A DNA stretch of 64,000 nt from Druceiella hillmani (Eukaryota > Arthropoda > Insecta > Lepidoptera > Hepialidae): assembly GCA_039881145.1 (NCBI GenBank), contig JAYKKI010000014.1:2382001-2446000 (forward strand). Reading direction: 5' to 3'. The notes below the pieces were generated by a model. The model saw only the letters and a list, made by a program, of their open reading frames with translations. It had not been told where the DNA came from and searched no databases. How positions within the stretch are numbered: position 1 is the stretch's first letter; each line of letters opens with the position of its first letter. Position numbers and translations under genes: made by a program. Of the stretch, positions 1 through 12,196 are shown one piece after another.

Positions 1-3000
1 GCCCTGAAAAATAGACATTGGACGAGGTCGTCGGGCCGCATTCACGGAGCTTACTTGAGTCATAAAACGACACGAGAAACGCCATGTTCGGGGGACAATG
101 CGGCTATAAAGTATTCTAATGTCATCTTTATTATGGCTGTAATGGGCTCTTTTTGTTTACAATGTGCATTAGTGTTTAAGCTGTACAACATTCGACCGTA
201 CAGTTGTACGCAGTAAGGAGCAGACGGCCTGCGACGTGTTGGCCGAAATTGCATAAATGGAATCAAGAATCATTTTTATATAAAAGTGATTTGAGGGGTT
301 AAATTCACGTTACAACTTTAAGTAATTTAATCGCAGGAATATCTTAGAGTTGCATCTTTTCAGAGGATGATTTTAAGTACAACTGCATACATTTTAACTT
401 TGTAGATATAAATACTTACATTATAAAATATTGTGGATAACGGAAAATCGGCTAACGTTGTAACGTAAAATTTTATTAGTCAAGGCTCTATATATTTTCT
501 GAAAATCCGCATAAACTATGTTGTTTCATAAATATTATAATTACACTTTTTGTTGAGATTTGGAAAATGTTTAATCTTACTATCTTAATCTTACTAGTTT
601 TCAGGTTCACATTGAATGTTCTCTTTTTGGAAAATAAATTAGACAATAATCTCATAATCATATAAAAATTACGCACAACTTTATTGGTTTGATTTTACCA
701 AACTGAAAGTAATTGTTCTATGTTCGAATATTTGCTTATTTATTTATTTACCAGCTTTAATACAAGAAACTCATACGAAAAAAGACTTAAAGATTTTAAG
801 ATTTTGCAAAAAAAAATTGCAAATAAGAGCAGTTTTTATAAGGATAAATTAGTGTACGAACTCTTGTTTTCTTACTCTTCCCAATCGTAGAAAAACTGCC
901 CAATGGACCGAAAGTAGATCAATAGTTTTGAAATATATTGATGGAGAAAAATGCTACGTATATCATGAACTGCTAAAACTACTAACAAATTCATACTGGA
1001 TCAAGTCCGAAACAAGGAAAAATTAGCAACCAGCGACCGAGTTCTCAATGACTACCAGCGAGTTCTCAATGACTTCATACTAAATAGCTCGTAAAACGCC
1101 AGATAACTTGGACATACTGTTGTTGTAGGACAAATAGAAGGCAAAAACCTTGCAATCGTTATCTTAACCATTGGTCCGATGAAGTTAAGATCATTCCAAA
1201 CATATGTGCAGAATTGGAGCAGCTGGTCAGCTCCTCTAGCGAGGTACATTAGGAAAGGCACGACATTCAATAATAAAGATGCTATGCATAACAAGAAATA
1301 GAGTCATCGTATACTGCAATCAATCTCCTTTAATCACCTTTATTTGGATAATGATTTGCGTTATTTAATTTAAGGTAAGTAATTAAATTTGTCATTGTTT
1401 CTTTGTTTTCAAAACAATTTCTGTGTACATTTTTTTTCATTTTTGCACATTTTATCGGCAAACGAATTAATATTATTAGAAAAACCAAGATTAAGGTACC
1501 TCACTGTTATTTAATTTACTGAAAAATATAATTAAACTACGCAACAATTTGTTGATTTTGTGGTACACTTCATAAAATTAACCTATTCTGTATGAACACA
1601 TGTCATGTTTCGTGAATTTTGTAAGCTCTTAGCTATATATAAAAATTTAAACGTTTTCAGGTGCATTTTATTTCTGTTAAAGTGTTATAATAATATTATT
1701 TTTCACCACGTATATATATTGCCTAGTACATCCATCATAGCCTTAAAGGTGTCATAAATTTCTTAAGAATAATGTGGTACATTATTTGCTTTTTATGATT
1801 CCGTCACTCAAAATTAAAAAAATGGAATACTTGTATGATTCCTTGGTTGTCCGTTCATCCGACAGTCTTTGAAAGCCCTTTTTCTTATAAACGGCGTGAG
1901 ATATAAAGTTGTAATTATGGTATGGTATTTGAGTACACTGAGGTCTTCATATATAGGAGGCAATATATTTACGTTCTAAAAATACAAATTATGTAAATAG
2001 TTTAATGGAAATATTACAGGAAACTACATGTTTTTAAATGCCTGAAGAGTACCTAACCCTAATGGAACCTTGTCATGCGAGTACCACTCGTGAGATTTTT
2101 TCATGTTTAGCTCTTTTAAGGATTTGTTGTATAAATAAAGGATATAAGAAATTTTAAAGCCGAGTAAAGCTTCAATACAGTATTCATGTGAAATAATTAC
2201 CATGAGTGTTGATCTGACTCAAAAACACCACATTAATGGAGAAAAATTGTGGATGCTCATCAGTATAAGTAAGGGGCATTTTTGTTTTAAATTAATTCGA
2301 GTTTCAAATGCTTTGATATTTGTAAGCACTCTAGAATACATATTATTATAATCCCTTCTAAAATAAATTAATTACGTAAAATATCATATGGAACTTATTG
2401 AAACTAAAAATAAAATTTAAATTTGCTTGATTACTTAAAAACTACTTTGTTTCTTTCAACAGTGTAATTAGTGTTACCAATTGCATTGCCATATTTAAGC
2501 TAATTTTCAACCGGAGCTAAATATATGTTCCCATGTAAATTAATCGCAATAACATTTGATTAAAAAATTGATATATCGTATACTGCCTATGAAGGTACTA
2601 TTGAAATAAAATTAGGTTGATGAGGCACTTTCCAAGATATAAAAAATATGTATATCGTAATTCAGTTGACTATTCGTAGAGTTCAAAACAAACAATAATA
2701 TTGAAAACAATCTTCATAATATATCTCAGATTCAAATTCGAATACCTATTCTTGGAAACGCCATTAGATAAAAAGATACACTTTCTACCTTAAGATGCAT
2801 TTGGGATAGACCTGGTAACAAAATTTATTCTAAAAAGGCAATTTTGTTAGTCCAATAAATTAATTTTTTTTCGGGGAAATAAAATTAATGAAAAAGATTT
2901 ATATTCTACTTAACCAGTTCTGTTTACAGATTTAAAAACCCGTCTCTTATTTACCCCCTCTTTATTTCATATCATTATCATATTTTTTTAGAAGTTAGAA

Positions 3001-3380
3001 AACTCTAACAAACAGACGAACGAACAGACGGACCAGCGACGTTGACCAACAATGAAATTTCGTTCGGACGCTTCAGTTAAGGAACTTAAAAAAACCACAA
3101 AATTTCTACATTTGGAATTCGGTATAGTAATTAAGAAATGATCAACAGTATAAGTAAAGACTTGACTCCCTTGGGGTAGATTGATTTGTTATAGACCATT
3201 TTGATTTTTGTTTTAAACTAATTATCCAACATGTTCATATCATGACGCAGCAATTCAGCATTTTGAATAACGATAATTCGAAAGTATCAAATCAAATTCC
3301 TTGATATCTGCGAGCACTCTAGGTTACATTTAATTAAATTAAATTAAAATAAACGAATGTCGTCACCGTGGAGTGTTGAG
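1..3380. other. AT-rich DNA without recognisable gene
   Basis: No open frame longer than about 80 codons and no recognisable protein motif is visible on either strand. The only local structure noted is a small tandem duplication near 1037-1076, where a phrase of about 18 bp (gttctcaatgact core) is repeated once. I see no RNA gene, terminal inverted repeat or satellite here. Confidence 0.6.
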
Positions 3381-3389
3381 TTGATCGCA

Positions 3390-3535
3390 AGACATACGGC
3401 TGTTGAGTGAGCGGCACACCGCGAGGACCCGGGTTCGATTGCCGGCCGCTCGTCAAGCGGGATTGGAGAAGTCCAACCTTTCAAGGCTCTGGCAAACAAT
3501 TTCCATATGAGATCTTCTTCATCTCATATGGACAC
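3390..3535 (+). repeat. tRNA-like SINE head, copy 1
   Basis: A GC-rich block in AT-rich DNA contains a phrase resembling a pol III B box (gggttcgattgcc at about 3429-3441) next to a short hairpin of gagcggc and gccgctc type. A second copy at 52825-52890 shares the same order of blocks: catacggct, gcggcacaccg, gacccgggttcg, ccggccgctc and agcggg. Shared head and unlike flanks point to a tRNA-derived SINE. No clear A box or full tRNA fold could be drawn, so the parent tRNA is not named. A short perfect hairpin (atatgagat/atctcatat) follows at about 3506-3530. Confidence 0.5.
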
Positions 3536-4000
3536 AACAAAAACAACAACAAAATAAACGAATATAAAAATAAACTCCCATTGAAATCTGTTCTGGACAT
3601 CATAGAATTTAATTATCATTGAAACATATTCTAGACATCACAGGTCTTGAGAATTAGATATGCCTATGATATAAGAAGCGATTTATGAATATAAAGACCT
3701 GAAACTACTTCTTGGCTACTCGTCTTTGCTATAGCTTGTGTGATGTTATATTTGTATATATACAAAGGAAAAATAAAATAAAACAAACAACTGTTAATAA
3801 ATCTCAGCGATACACTGGTGCTATTAAATTCGCTCACCGCATATCGACGCCACCGTCGTTTCCATAGCCAAACTAATGCTTTAGAAGTGTCAACTAAAGA
3901 AAAAAGACGCATTCAAATAGCGCAATTGGCAGAATGCCTGCTGACGCGTCTGCTGTTGAACTTTTCAGACTTTACTTCCAAGTTTGCGTTCACAGAGTCT

Positions 4001-4605
4001 TAACCGTTCGATTCAATGTGTCAAAATAGTTACGGGAGGGGGCAGACGATAGTAAGTTATAGTATTTGGTCGAGGATATTAAGTAGTTCGTTCAGATGTG
4101 GTAGCTTACAATATATAATATTAAATATTGCGATTCATTCTTATTTATTACACGTGTTTAGTTTTCAACTTGAAAATGTTAGAAAGTACTGTAATGGAAT
4201 TTAAAAATATTTATTTAAAAAGTGAATAAAAATAATATTTCTTGCATATTATTTTTTTACCGCACAAAAATCTAAAAATTAAAGTACATCTCATTAATAA
4301 AAAATTGAGACTAATTTCATTAGTATGTTTAAATATTTTCGGGGTGAATCATGAAGTTAAGTATTAAAAAAATTATTTACCGTTCGATTCGATGTGACAA
4401 AATAGTTATGGGAGGGGGCAGACGATAGTAACTTATAATATTTGTTCGGGGATATTAAGTAGTTCGTTCATGTACAGTAGGTAATATTAAATATTGCGAT
4501 TCATTCTTGTTTATTACACGTGCTTAGTTTTCAACTTGAAATTGTTTGAACGTAGTGTAATTAGAATTTAACAATTATTTATTTTAAAAGTGAATAAAAA
4601 TAATA
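4001..4605. repeat. diverged direct duplication of ~240 bp
   Basis: Two copies, about 4001-4243 and 4378-4605, share the same succession of phrases: accgttcgattc, gggagggggcagacgatagt, atattaagtagttcgttca, gcgattcattctt and gtgaataaaaataata. They are separated by about 135 bp and differ by substitutions and small indels. The short frame at 4016-4204 lies inside the first copy and is not preserved in the second, so it is not a gene. Confidence 0.8.
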
Positions 4606-4609
4606 TATA

Positions 4610-7600
4610 ATAAATGCATATAATTTTTTAATTTTAAAATAATTTTTTTAAAACATTAATAAAAAAATTGAGATAATTTCAATTTTCGCTGAATTTGTTA
4701 GGTTGGTAACGAAAAAATTGTCAGAACGTAAACCTTTCTTATTTATTCCTCTAGACGTGTTAATTGTTATGGAGGAAAATTGCCTCAAATGTAATTAATC
4801 TAACCTTAACATGAAATCAATTTTTTGAATGTGATAACAATCAGATAAAATAATATATATTCAATTAAAGTGTACGAAAATATAGGCGTACTTTAAAAGA
4901 ATTGTCTATCGTAGAATACGTAGGTGTATGTTTCAAAATTTGTACACGTTGTTAGGGAATAAATGTCGGGCAAAGAAAGACGCTCTTCGTTGGCTATAAA
5001 GGAATAACTAGTAGTTGAAATAAAACGTAAAACATGCCCTTTTTCTAATTTAGTGAAAAAAAAAATTTAAAACATAGTATTTTTTGACACAACCACTACT
5101 TGCCCGGAGTGCGGTGTTTACCCCAGTAGTGATATTTTCGCACCTGCTGGCGGGTTGCTTCTCCGAGCGATGCTGAGCAATGTGCGCAAGGATTGTGTGT
5201 ACGAAAAAGATGACAAAATATTATGAATATTATTTTCAACTTCTTGGAAAAAAAACCTCATTTTTTAAATTTTATTTTAACAACAAACTGTTTTTCAGTC
5301 AAGGAATAATGCCCCTTTTTGTCCGACACTTGTTTCCGGACACTGTGTATATTAGATATATATTAGTTTGTACGAACCTTCGCAGTAAGAATTCTGCTTG
5401 TAATAATATATTTTTTTAATAAAAATTCTTTCGTCCTTTATAGCTCGGTATCAATATGTTGAGAAAATTCAAATAAAATAAACTAATATCAATGGTAAAA
5501 TACAATAAAGCTCAACATATGGCGGAAAGAGAAAGGAAACAGAAATTGTAAGTAAGTGGAGAACCACTTGTATATTCTACAACCTTAATTCTAAATTCTT
5601 GAATCGAATACTGAAAAAAAATTAAATGTACCAATACTTCCAATATCGATTTTAGCAAATTCAGGGAAAATATTGGTGATGATAATAAGGTAGTTGCGTG
5701 CAAGCGACAAATTAAATAGTATGTATTTTCACATTTGCGTTTAAAAATTTTAAAACGAAATTAAAACAATTCCTATACTAGGCTCCCAAAGCAAGGAAAA
5801 AACATTTCGTATATTTGCTGAGTCAGATGCAACTATGTTACAGAGAGTTATACCCAATAGTAATAAAAAATTAGAAATGAGGAAAACGTAAATGGTATTC
5901 ATAAATATCTGAGTAAGAAAATCGAATGAATCTTTTTCATTTTCTATAACATTAAGACATAAATTATATTATAGTACATGAGTTATGTTTTTCAGTTTGC
6001 AACTAACGAAAGCATTAAATATAGCCTCTACTTAATATCGCAACTTTAAATTAACACCCATACGTACCGCAGCAGCGTCTGATAAAGGAGAACTAAACTT
6101 CAAACCTCTAACGAGAGTACAACAAAACTTTCCTTAAAAAGCCGCATCGCTCTATATTATTCATGCGCTCTTCATAACGCTAATAGATATTAGATATTCC
6201 GGCGTGAAATTTTAGTTTCAACGTAACGCAACGTTTTAAGAAACTTCCAGTTCCTTACGCGGGGAACATCGCTTACCTGACTAGAGGCAGCACTAAATTA
6301 CTGATGAAATATGGATAGGGCAGGCGTAGACGGCGGGCGCTAACTGTAATCGTATCCGCAGTTCAGGTGCAGCGTTGTAATCATTATGACGCGAGTTTAG
6401 AGTTACGCTCAACAAGTACTAAACATTACTGAGTGGACTGAGTAATGATTTAATACGATACGGATTTCTGTTCAAAATTCTTAATAAATAAAATATAATT
6501 TAAATTCTTTCTATCTTATTTGAAATGTTAAGTCCATAATAGTATAACTATATCAATTTTATTGTTAGTATCTCTATTGAGCTATAAAGCTTTTAATGGC
6601 GGCTATGAAATTAACTTTCCAATTTTTCAAAATAAATATTAAACAGGGACATTATAAATTCAGAAAGGCGCATATTTAGAAAAAAATATTTTTTTTATAA
6701 ATTAACAATTTTTTTCTTTTTTCCTTCACTGTGCTGTAAGACCTTGCTTCTTGCAAATTTTATGATCCTAGGTCAACAGGAAGTACCCAATAGGTTATGA
6801 TTTATTTGCGAGTGTCAAAATATGCGATATAAATGGCCATAAATATTTTTAGGGTTTTTCTTGATTGCATTGGCTTAGAAGCTTGATTTTTTGCAGCTTC
6901 AAGGCACTAAAGATCTACATGCGTTTCTGAGAAAAAGTGTCTTGACAGACGGAAAATAAAGCTCCACATGGCACCAAACAAAATTTCTACGACAATTTCA
7001 TTTTATGTCATCAATAAAATAACAATACAATACGAAGTCCACTGAAGCATCTGTCTGTCTGTATTTACGCGATTTTGTCACTAATCGCTAAAAGAATTTG
7101 TTTCAGTTTTTCTGAATTGATATAGTAATTCACATGAAAAGTTTCGTGGTGGATAAATAAAAAAAAAATTGTGAAAATTTCCTGATCTGTGATGATGAGT
7201 GGCAGAGGTATCTTGGCGTATACTGATTAAGTCATTGTATATAAACAGAAACAACGTGGGGTAATGAAAAAAATATTAGTAGCACATGAGAAAATGTCAC
7301 AAAAATTTGTATTATACTTTTTATTGTTTCATAAAAAATTCTATTTCGACTCAATTTTTGTAGAGGTTGTATTGCAAAAGTATCTTAATACTTATCAGAT
7401 GAAATTTGCTATTAATCTTTGTTAACTTGTATAGAAATTTCAATTTTACACTGTAGTTTTCTAACGGAGTGTTCAAAAGTTATGATGGTGTTTTTAAATA
7501 AGCAAAATTATAAGTGCGGGCTTTCACGTATAACACGGGAGGAAATCACACGAGGTAGAAGTGGGGCGTATTAACTGTAATCCGTACGATTATGGAGTAT

Positions 7601-8630
7601 TTACCTACTAACGTACTAGCGTACTAACGAATTTACGTACTAGCGTATAACATTCCGCAGATACCTGTTACAAAATACATAGCTTCTGTCTCGGTTTGTA
7701 ATGATTCAACTACTATAAGAGCAAAAGGAAGAAAGCGATTACGGATGTACGCAGGTAATCCCGTTCATCGTGTAAATCCATTATTAGGAAAGAATGAAAC
7801 AAAAAAACGTTCCACCTAGGGCTTATATTCGTAACATGTCATACTGTTGGACAAATTAGTATAACATATTCTCATACTTTGTTCTTGCCTCATACTAGAT
7901 ATTCTCTAGTCTGTCTAAACTCCATCTCATATCTACATTTGGCATGCACATGTTCATTCGTAGTCTCTGAAAGCCCGTAAAAAAATTGAATAAAAATAAA
8001 ACAATAACCATTACATTTTATTTTTTTAACTTTTTGGATCATTTTATTTAAATATGCGAAGGACAACAATATATGAAATTCCAGGGCGTAAAAAAACAAA
8101 AAAAATTTTAATACTTGAAGCAAATACCTATTATTTTTACATACTCGTAACAGGATCACACAGTACAAAAATACTGATATCGCACACCTCTAATACGTGC
8201 TCGGCGGCGTGCATATACGGAAATACGGCCAACGTTGTGCGCACTCGTTCTTAGGGCGTTAGTAACATAACAACACCCATGCGAAGCCGGGTCACAATAT
8301 TTTTTTAACTTGATGTGTTAAAAAGCATTGTGCCCGGTCAAATCTCTATCTAGCCATACAAAGTTGGAGTGAATCGATTGTTTAATATAATTAATATTGA
8401 ATGGTCATATTTTGCTCAATTTCTGTGCACATATTGAATGGTCATATTTTGCTCAATTTCTCCTGAACATTTTACTTTAAATTCTCGTGAAGAGGGTGAT
8501 TCTGTTTATTCCTCCACGAACTTTTATTTGGGAAAATGTTTCCTTTTTAAGAAAAGTAATTTAATAAGTGTTGTAAAAATAATAATAATTAAATAAAATT
8601 TTATGAAAAATATTATTAAGTCTGATTACT
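4610..8630. other. AT-rich DNA, no gene seen
   Basis: Short frames only. Between about 6060 and 6420 the sequence is somewhat richer in CpG, but no coding or RNA signature is visible. At 8394-8424 and 8431-8461 a 31 bp phrase beginning atattgaatggtcat is repeated with a period of 37 bp. Confidence 0.55.
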
Positions 8631-8632
8631 TA

Positions 8633-8884
8633 TTGAATATATTTGGCGTTAATTTTGTAGAATTTCATTATTCACAATTAAATGAAACTACGTGATGTAG
8701 TATTATTTCTACTTTCTTTAAGTTCTTTACCACGACCTAGGTTACGTTGTATTACAACATCTTCAGGTTACAAAGATTTTTGCTAATAGCCCACCTGAAG
8801 ATGTTGTAATACAACGAAACCTAGGTCGTGGTAAAGAACTTAAAGAAAGTAGAAATAATACTACATCACGTAGTTTCATTTAAT
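8633..8884 (-). mobile_element. Palindromic hammerhead retroposon, copy A
   Basis: A long near-perfect inverted repeat (arms from about 8677 to 8884, centre near 8780) carries a ~45 bp unpaired tail at its left end, so in element orientation (palindrome first, tail last) it lies on the minus strand. A 12 bp direct repeat, tctgattactta, flanks it exactly (8621-8632 and 8885-8896) and is read as a target-site duplication. The right arm carries a complete plus-strand hammerhead core. The left arm's minus-strand version has GUAA in place of GAAA and a disrupted helix I. No protein is encoded, so the element would depend on enzymes supplied in trans; a Penelope-like source is inferred from the ribozyme class. 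Confidence 0.8.
8791..8831 (+). ncRNA. Type I hammerhead ribozyme, copy A right arm
   Basis: All invariant core positions are present in order: CUGAAGA (8795-8801), GAAA (8816-8819), U16.1 (8826) and H17=C (8827). Helix II is GUUGU/ACAAC (8803-8807 and 8811-8815) with an AAU loop. Helix III is the self-complementary ACCUAGGU: two pairs with a CUAG loop as a monomer, or an 8 bp duplex as a dimer. Helix I pairs CCAC (8791-8794) with GUGG (8828-8831), so predicted cleavage follows C8827. One extra U (8802) lies between A9 and G10.1; an extra nucleotide at this site is known from the CChMVd plus-strand hammerhead. Activity is inferred, not shown. Confidence 0.82.
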
Positions 8885-8899
8885 TCTGATTACTTAATT

Positions 8900-11440
8900 A
8901 TACTTAATTACTCTTTTACCCAAAACCTATAAAACGCGAACATTAAGTGAGTTCCACTCTTTGGATGAAATATAATCGTTAGAAAAGGAATTATAATAAT
9001 CACTGACAAATAATACAAATAAGTTTGTATTTATATTTATTACTTTATTATTACTACAAAAACTATAAGTTTGAGAATCTTAGAACTCACTTTTGGTCTT
9101 ATTACCTTATCACACTCGACGCTTTAATTATACTGTAATGAAAATGTACTATACTTCCATTAATTATATGGATAGTTTTTCTAATCATATTGTTCTATTA
9201 ATCACAGTTTTTAATTCTTCAGGATATTTCAGAAAATGCGATATATCATGTTATAACTTTCAAATGTTATATATGGTAATATTTATTCTTTAAAAACATT
9301 GTTGTCAATACTTACACAAATTGACCGATAGATGACGTTACCATAACGTTATATGAAACTGAAACGTTGTGGAATTAATATGAGACACTTTATCAATACA
9401 CAAGAAGATCAATTTGTTAATTTAATAGTGGCATATAGACATAACTTATACACGTGACAGTTAATTATATTGTATTTGAAGACGACTTTTCAAAATCGTT
9501 TTTAGACAGGTTAAATAGGCAGAAACCGAAAGGAGTTTAATTAGAAACATAATAGCATTTACAAAAATGATAAATTTAACTTTACAACTAAAACTTTTTC
9601 AATAGTAAAAGAAATTGTTTTTTTGCTATACAGCTACAATTTTCAACCACAAACTCCAGACAGACTTTATTTTCCACTTAACATTAAAAATAAACGTAAT
9701 TCAATATAAGAAAATTAACACAAAATATACTTTTGATTTATGCAGGTAGATTACTTGCACTAAATACTTGATATTATCCAGTGCTTACAGTTAATGTGAG
9801 TTAAGTGCCGTAAAGAATTATGGACATATACGTAGCTTACCCGCTTCATACAAAACCCAGTTTATATTCTCTCCTCATAAAACTGACTCATAAATTATCC
9901 GCTGCTAAAATATTTTTCGAGAAAATAAATCTATTTGAGTAAGAGCAACGAGGTCTAAAAAAAGTCCTTGTTCTATTCTTCCTATTTTATTTTCACATTA
10001 TCTGCTTTCTACCCATCTGACAGCTTTTAATTTATTGTATAATATACAGAAAGGATCTGGATATATTGTCTGCTCGAAAAAGTTAACATATAACTACTAT
10101 ACTGCAGATACAAGTTTAAATTTATAAGTTTTAGATTAAAATACAAAAAGATTGAAGATATAACTAATAAACTACCTAGATCAACATAGAATACTTTTAA
10201 CATCTCCACCACATTTTAGTCCTTAAAAGTAAATTGAATACTAAGCGTAGAAGATCTGGCAACCAAAACATAAAATATATCTTTGATTGTCATAGTTAAA
10301 TTATTTGAAAGGATGTATTTTTTTTGCTTTAAAATGTATAACATACACTGACAATTTTTTGAAATTTTTGTGACTAGGCCAATTTTAAAACAAAGTTGCA
10401 CAACAAGTATTGTAAAACGAAATCATTTAAAACTTCTCCAAATCGAAAAAAATGTCATATCATAAAATTTTATACAGGCGTTGAATACGTAAACAATAGG
10501 TTGTATTAAACGATTGTATACTTCTTCAACAGATTTGCACCGTAATAACTTACTAGAAAAACTGTCAAAATAAATAAACACCCTATTTGGATGGACGCAT
10601 TGTGGGTGTGAAACAGAACCATTTACGAATAAATAACAATTGAAATTTTCCTTTATTTAAAACGTTCACGCGAAAAGCCAATAATAATTACAAGATCTGT
10701 TTTACATATGGCTTTTCTTTTATACGCCTTCCTCATTTTCATTTTTCTTCCCGCTTTCACGTGCTCGGCAAAGTGATAAATGTAGATAAGGCTCTTCCCC
10801 GAAAAGCCGAAATAAAATTGCAATATCAATAATCAATTGGAACATTTCTGGCAAGGTTTCAACTCTATTATGGTTACAATATAAGCAATGTATATTCAAA
10901 TTGATAGCAAGGAGCAACGTTCCTCTTGCAAGCATTCATTGCATAGACTTTTCTGTTTGCATTTTTCTATTTCAGCCGTGCGGCGTTTGCATAAGGGATG
11001 AAGTCCATTCAATACCGAGGTTATTAACATTCTTTGTCTATTGGGACGGTGAAACTTTTTGTATTTGAGCAGCGAGTAGAAGAGATTTAAATATTTTTTA
11101 TGAATATTTGACGAAGAATTTTAACTTGGATTGATGTGCAGTCGGTACGCATTTCATTGAATTTTTATTAAGAGGAATTTACAGAACACTTTTATTAATA
11201 TTAATAAAGAATCTTAACTAGAGCTATAGAAGTGGATTTAGCCTTTGAGGCAGAAGAAAGGAGAAACAGAAGTTAGATTTAATGAATACTATTTCAGATA
11301 AATCTGTCGTTTGTTTTTGGCTGCAGAAATATATAAAATTAATGTTATGTTGTCTGAACAGTCACGTATTGGAATGAAAATATTTTAATCTTAGATTTGT
11401 TTAAATGAGATAAATAACTTTGCCGTAAATATAAAATGTC
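8900..11440. other. AT-rich DNA, no gene seen
   Basis: Only short frames of low complexity occur on either strand. No protein family, RNA gene or satellite is recognisable. The frames at 9093-9293 and 10027-10401 are rich in I, L, F, Y and K, as expected from AT-biased noncoding DNA. Confidence 0.55.
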
Positions 11441-11466
11441 ATTATTGTTACTTATATGTATACAAA

Positions 11467-11509
11467 CTCACACACAAACACACACATACATACACACACA
11501 CACATACAT

Positions 11510-11583
<74 letters not shown>
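11467..11583. repeat. Compound (CA)n/(TA)n microsatellite
   Basis: A CA-rich tract with interspersed CATA units (11467-11520) runs directly into a pure (TA)n tract (11521-11574). The overlapping short frames on both strands here are artefacts of the repeat. Confidence 0.97.
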
Positions 11584-11584
<1 letters not shown>

Positions 11585-12150
11585 GATCGAGGAGTCGGTA
11601 TGGGTATACCCGAACCCGACATATCCAGGCAGACCACCTAAGCCTGGCCTATATATATGTACATATATATTTATAAAAAAGCGTTACTTGGAAATATAAG
11701 AATTTTTTTCCGGGTTTCTTAAAAAAATAGAAAATAATATTAATCTAAAACCTTTTTTTTTATTACGGCTTTTGTTACGAAGAAATAACCTATTTATTAA
11801 AAATGCCATATTTTTGGTTTTCAATATTTTTTCATATTTACAATTATGACTATCTTTATAAATAAAAACTTCCTTAAAAAACTCTAAATGAAAGACCGAA
11901 TTATCACTATAAAAGATTTTCCATTTGAGAAAATAACATCCGTATCGCTCACTACTCAAGGCCCAATAAGATTTTAGATGTGTCGCGTCGTATATTATTT
12001 TATTGATGACCTACATCACTCGGTTTGCTTAAACTGTAGAACCGTTAAAATTGTCGATATCCTTTAAATAGTGTATCGTGGGAATGGAAAAAGATACGAA
12101 ACACTTTTATTGATTATAAGAGTCTGACCTTGTTTATACCATATAATAAT

Positions 12151-12154
<4 letters not shown>

Positions 12155-12193
<39 letters not shown>
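12155..12193. repeat. (TA)n microsatellite
   Basis: Uninterrupted TA dinucleotide repeat of about 19 units. It is followed by gcatacagaatgtccgtaaa, which resembles in style the outer end of the TA-flanked MITE at 49956, but no partner end was found. Confidence 0.95.

Positions 12194-12194
<1 letters not shown>

Positions 12195-12196
<2 letters not shown>

Noticed and set aside
8633..8884. Interpretation of the palindromic family as hAT or mariner MITEs
   Set aside because: One-sided tail, half copy with target duplication and variable 12-15 bp duplications do not fit cut-and-paste elements.
11452..11641. Open frames on both strands across the CA/TA repeat
   Set aside because: They consist of dipeptide repeats from the microsatellite. 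The same applies to frames at 29461-29661, 31208-31399 and 48249-48484.
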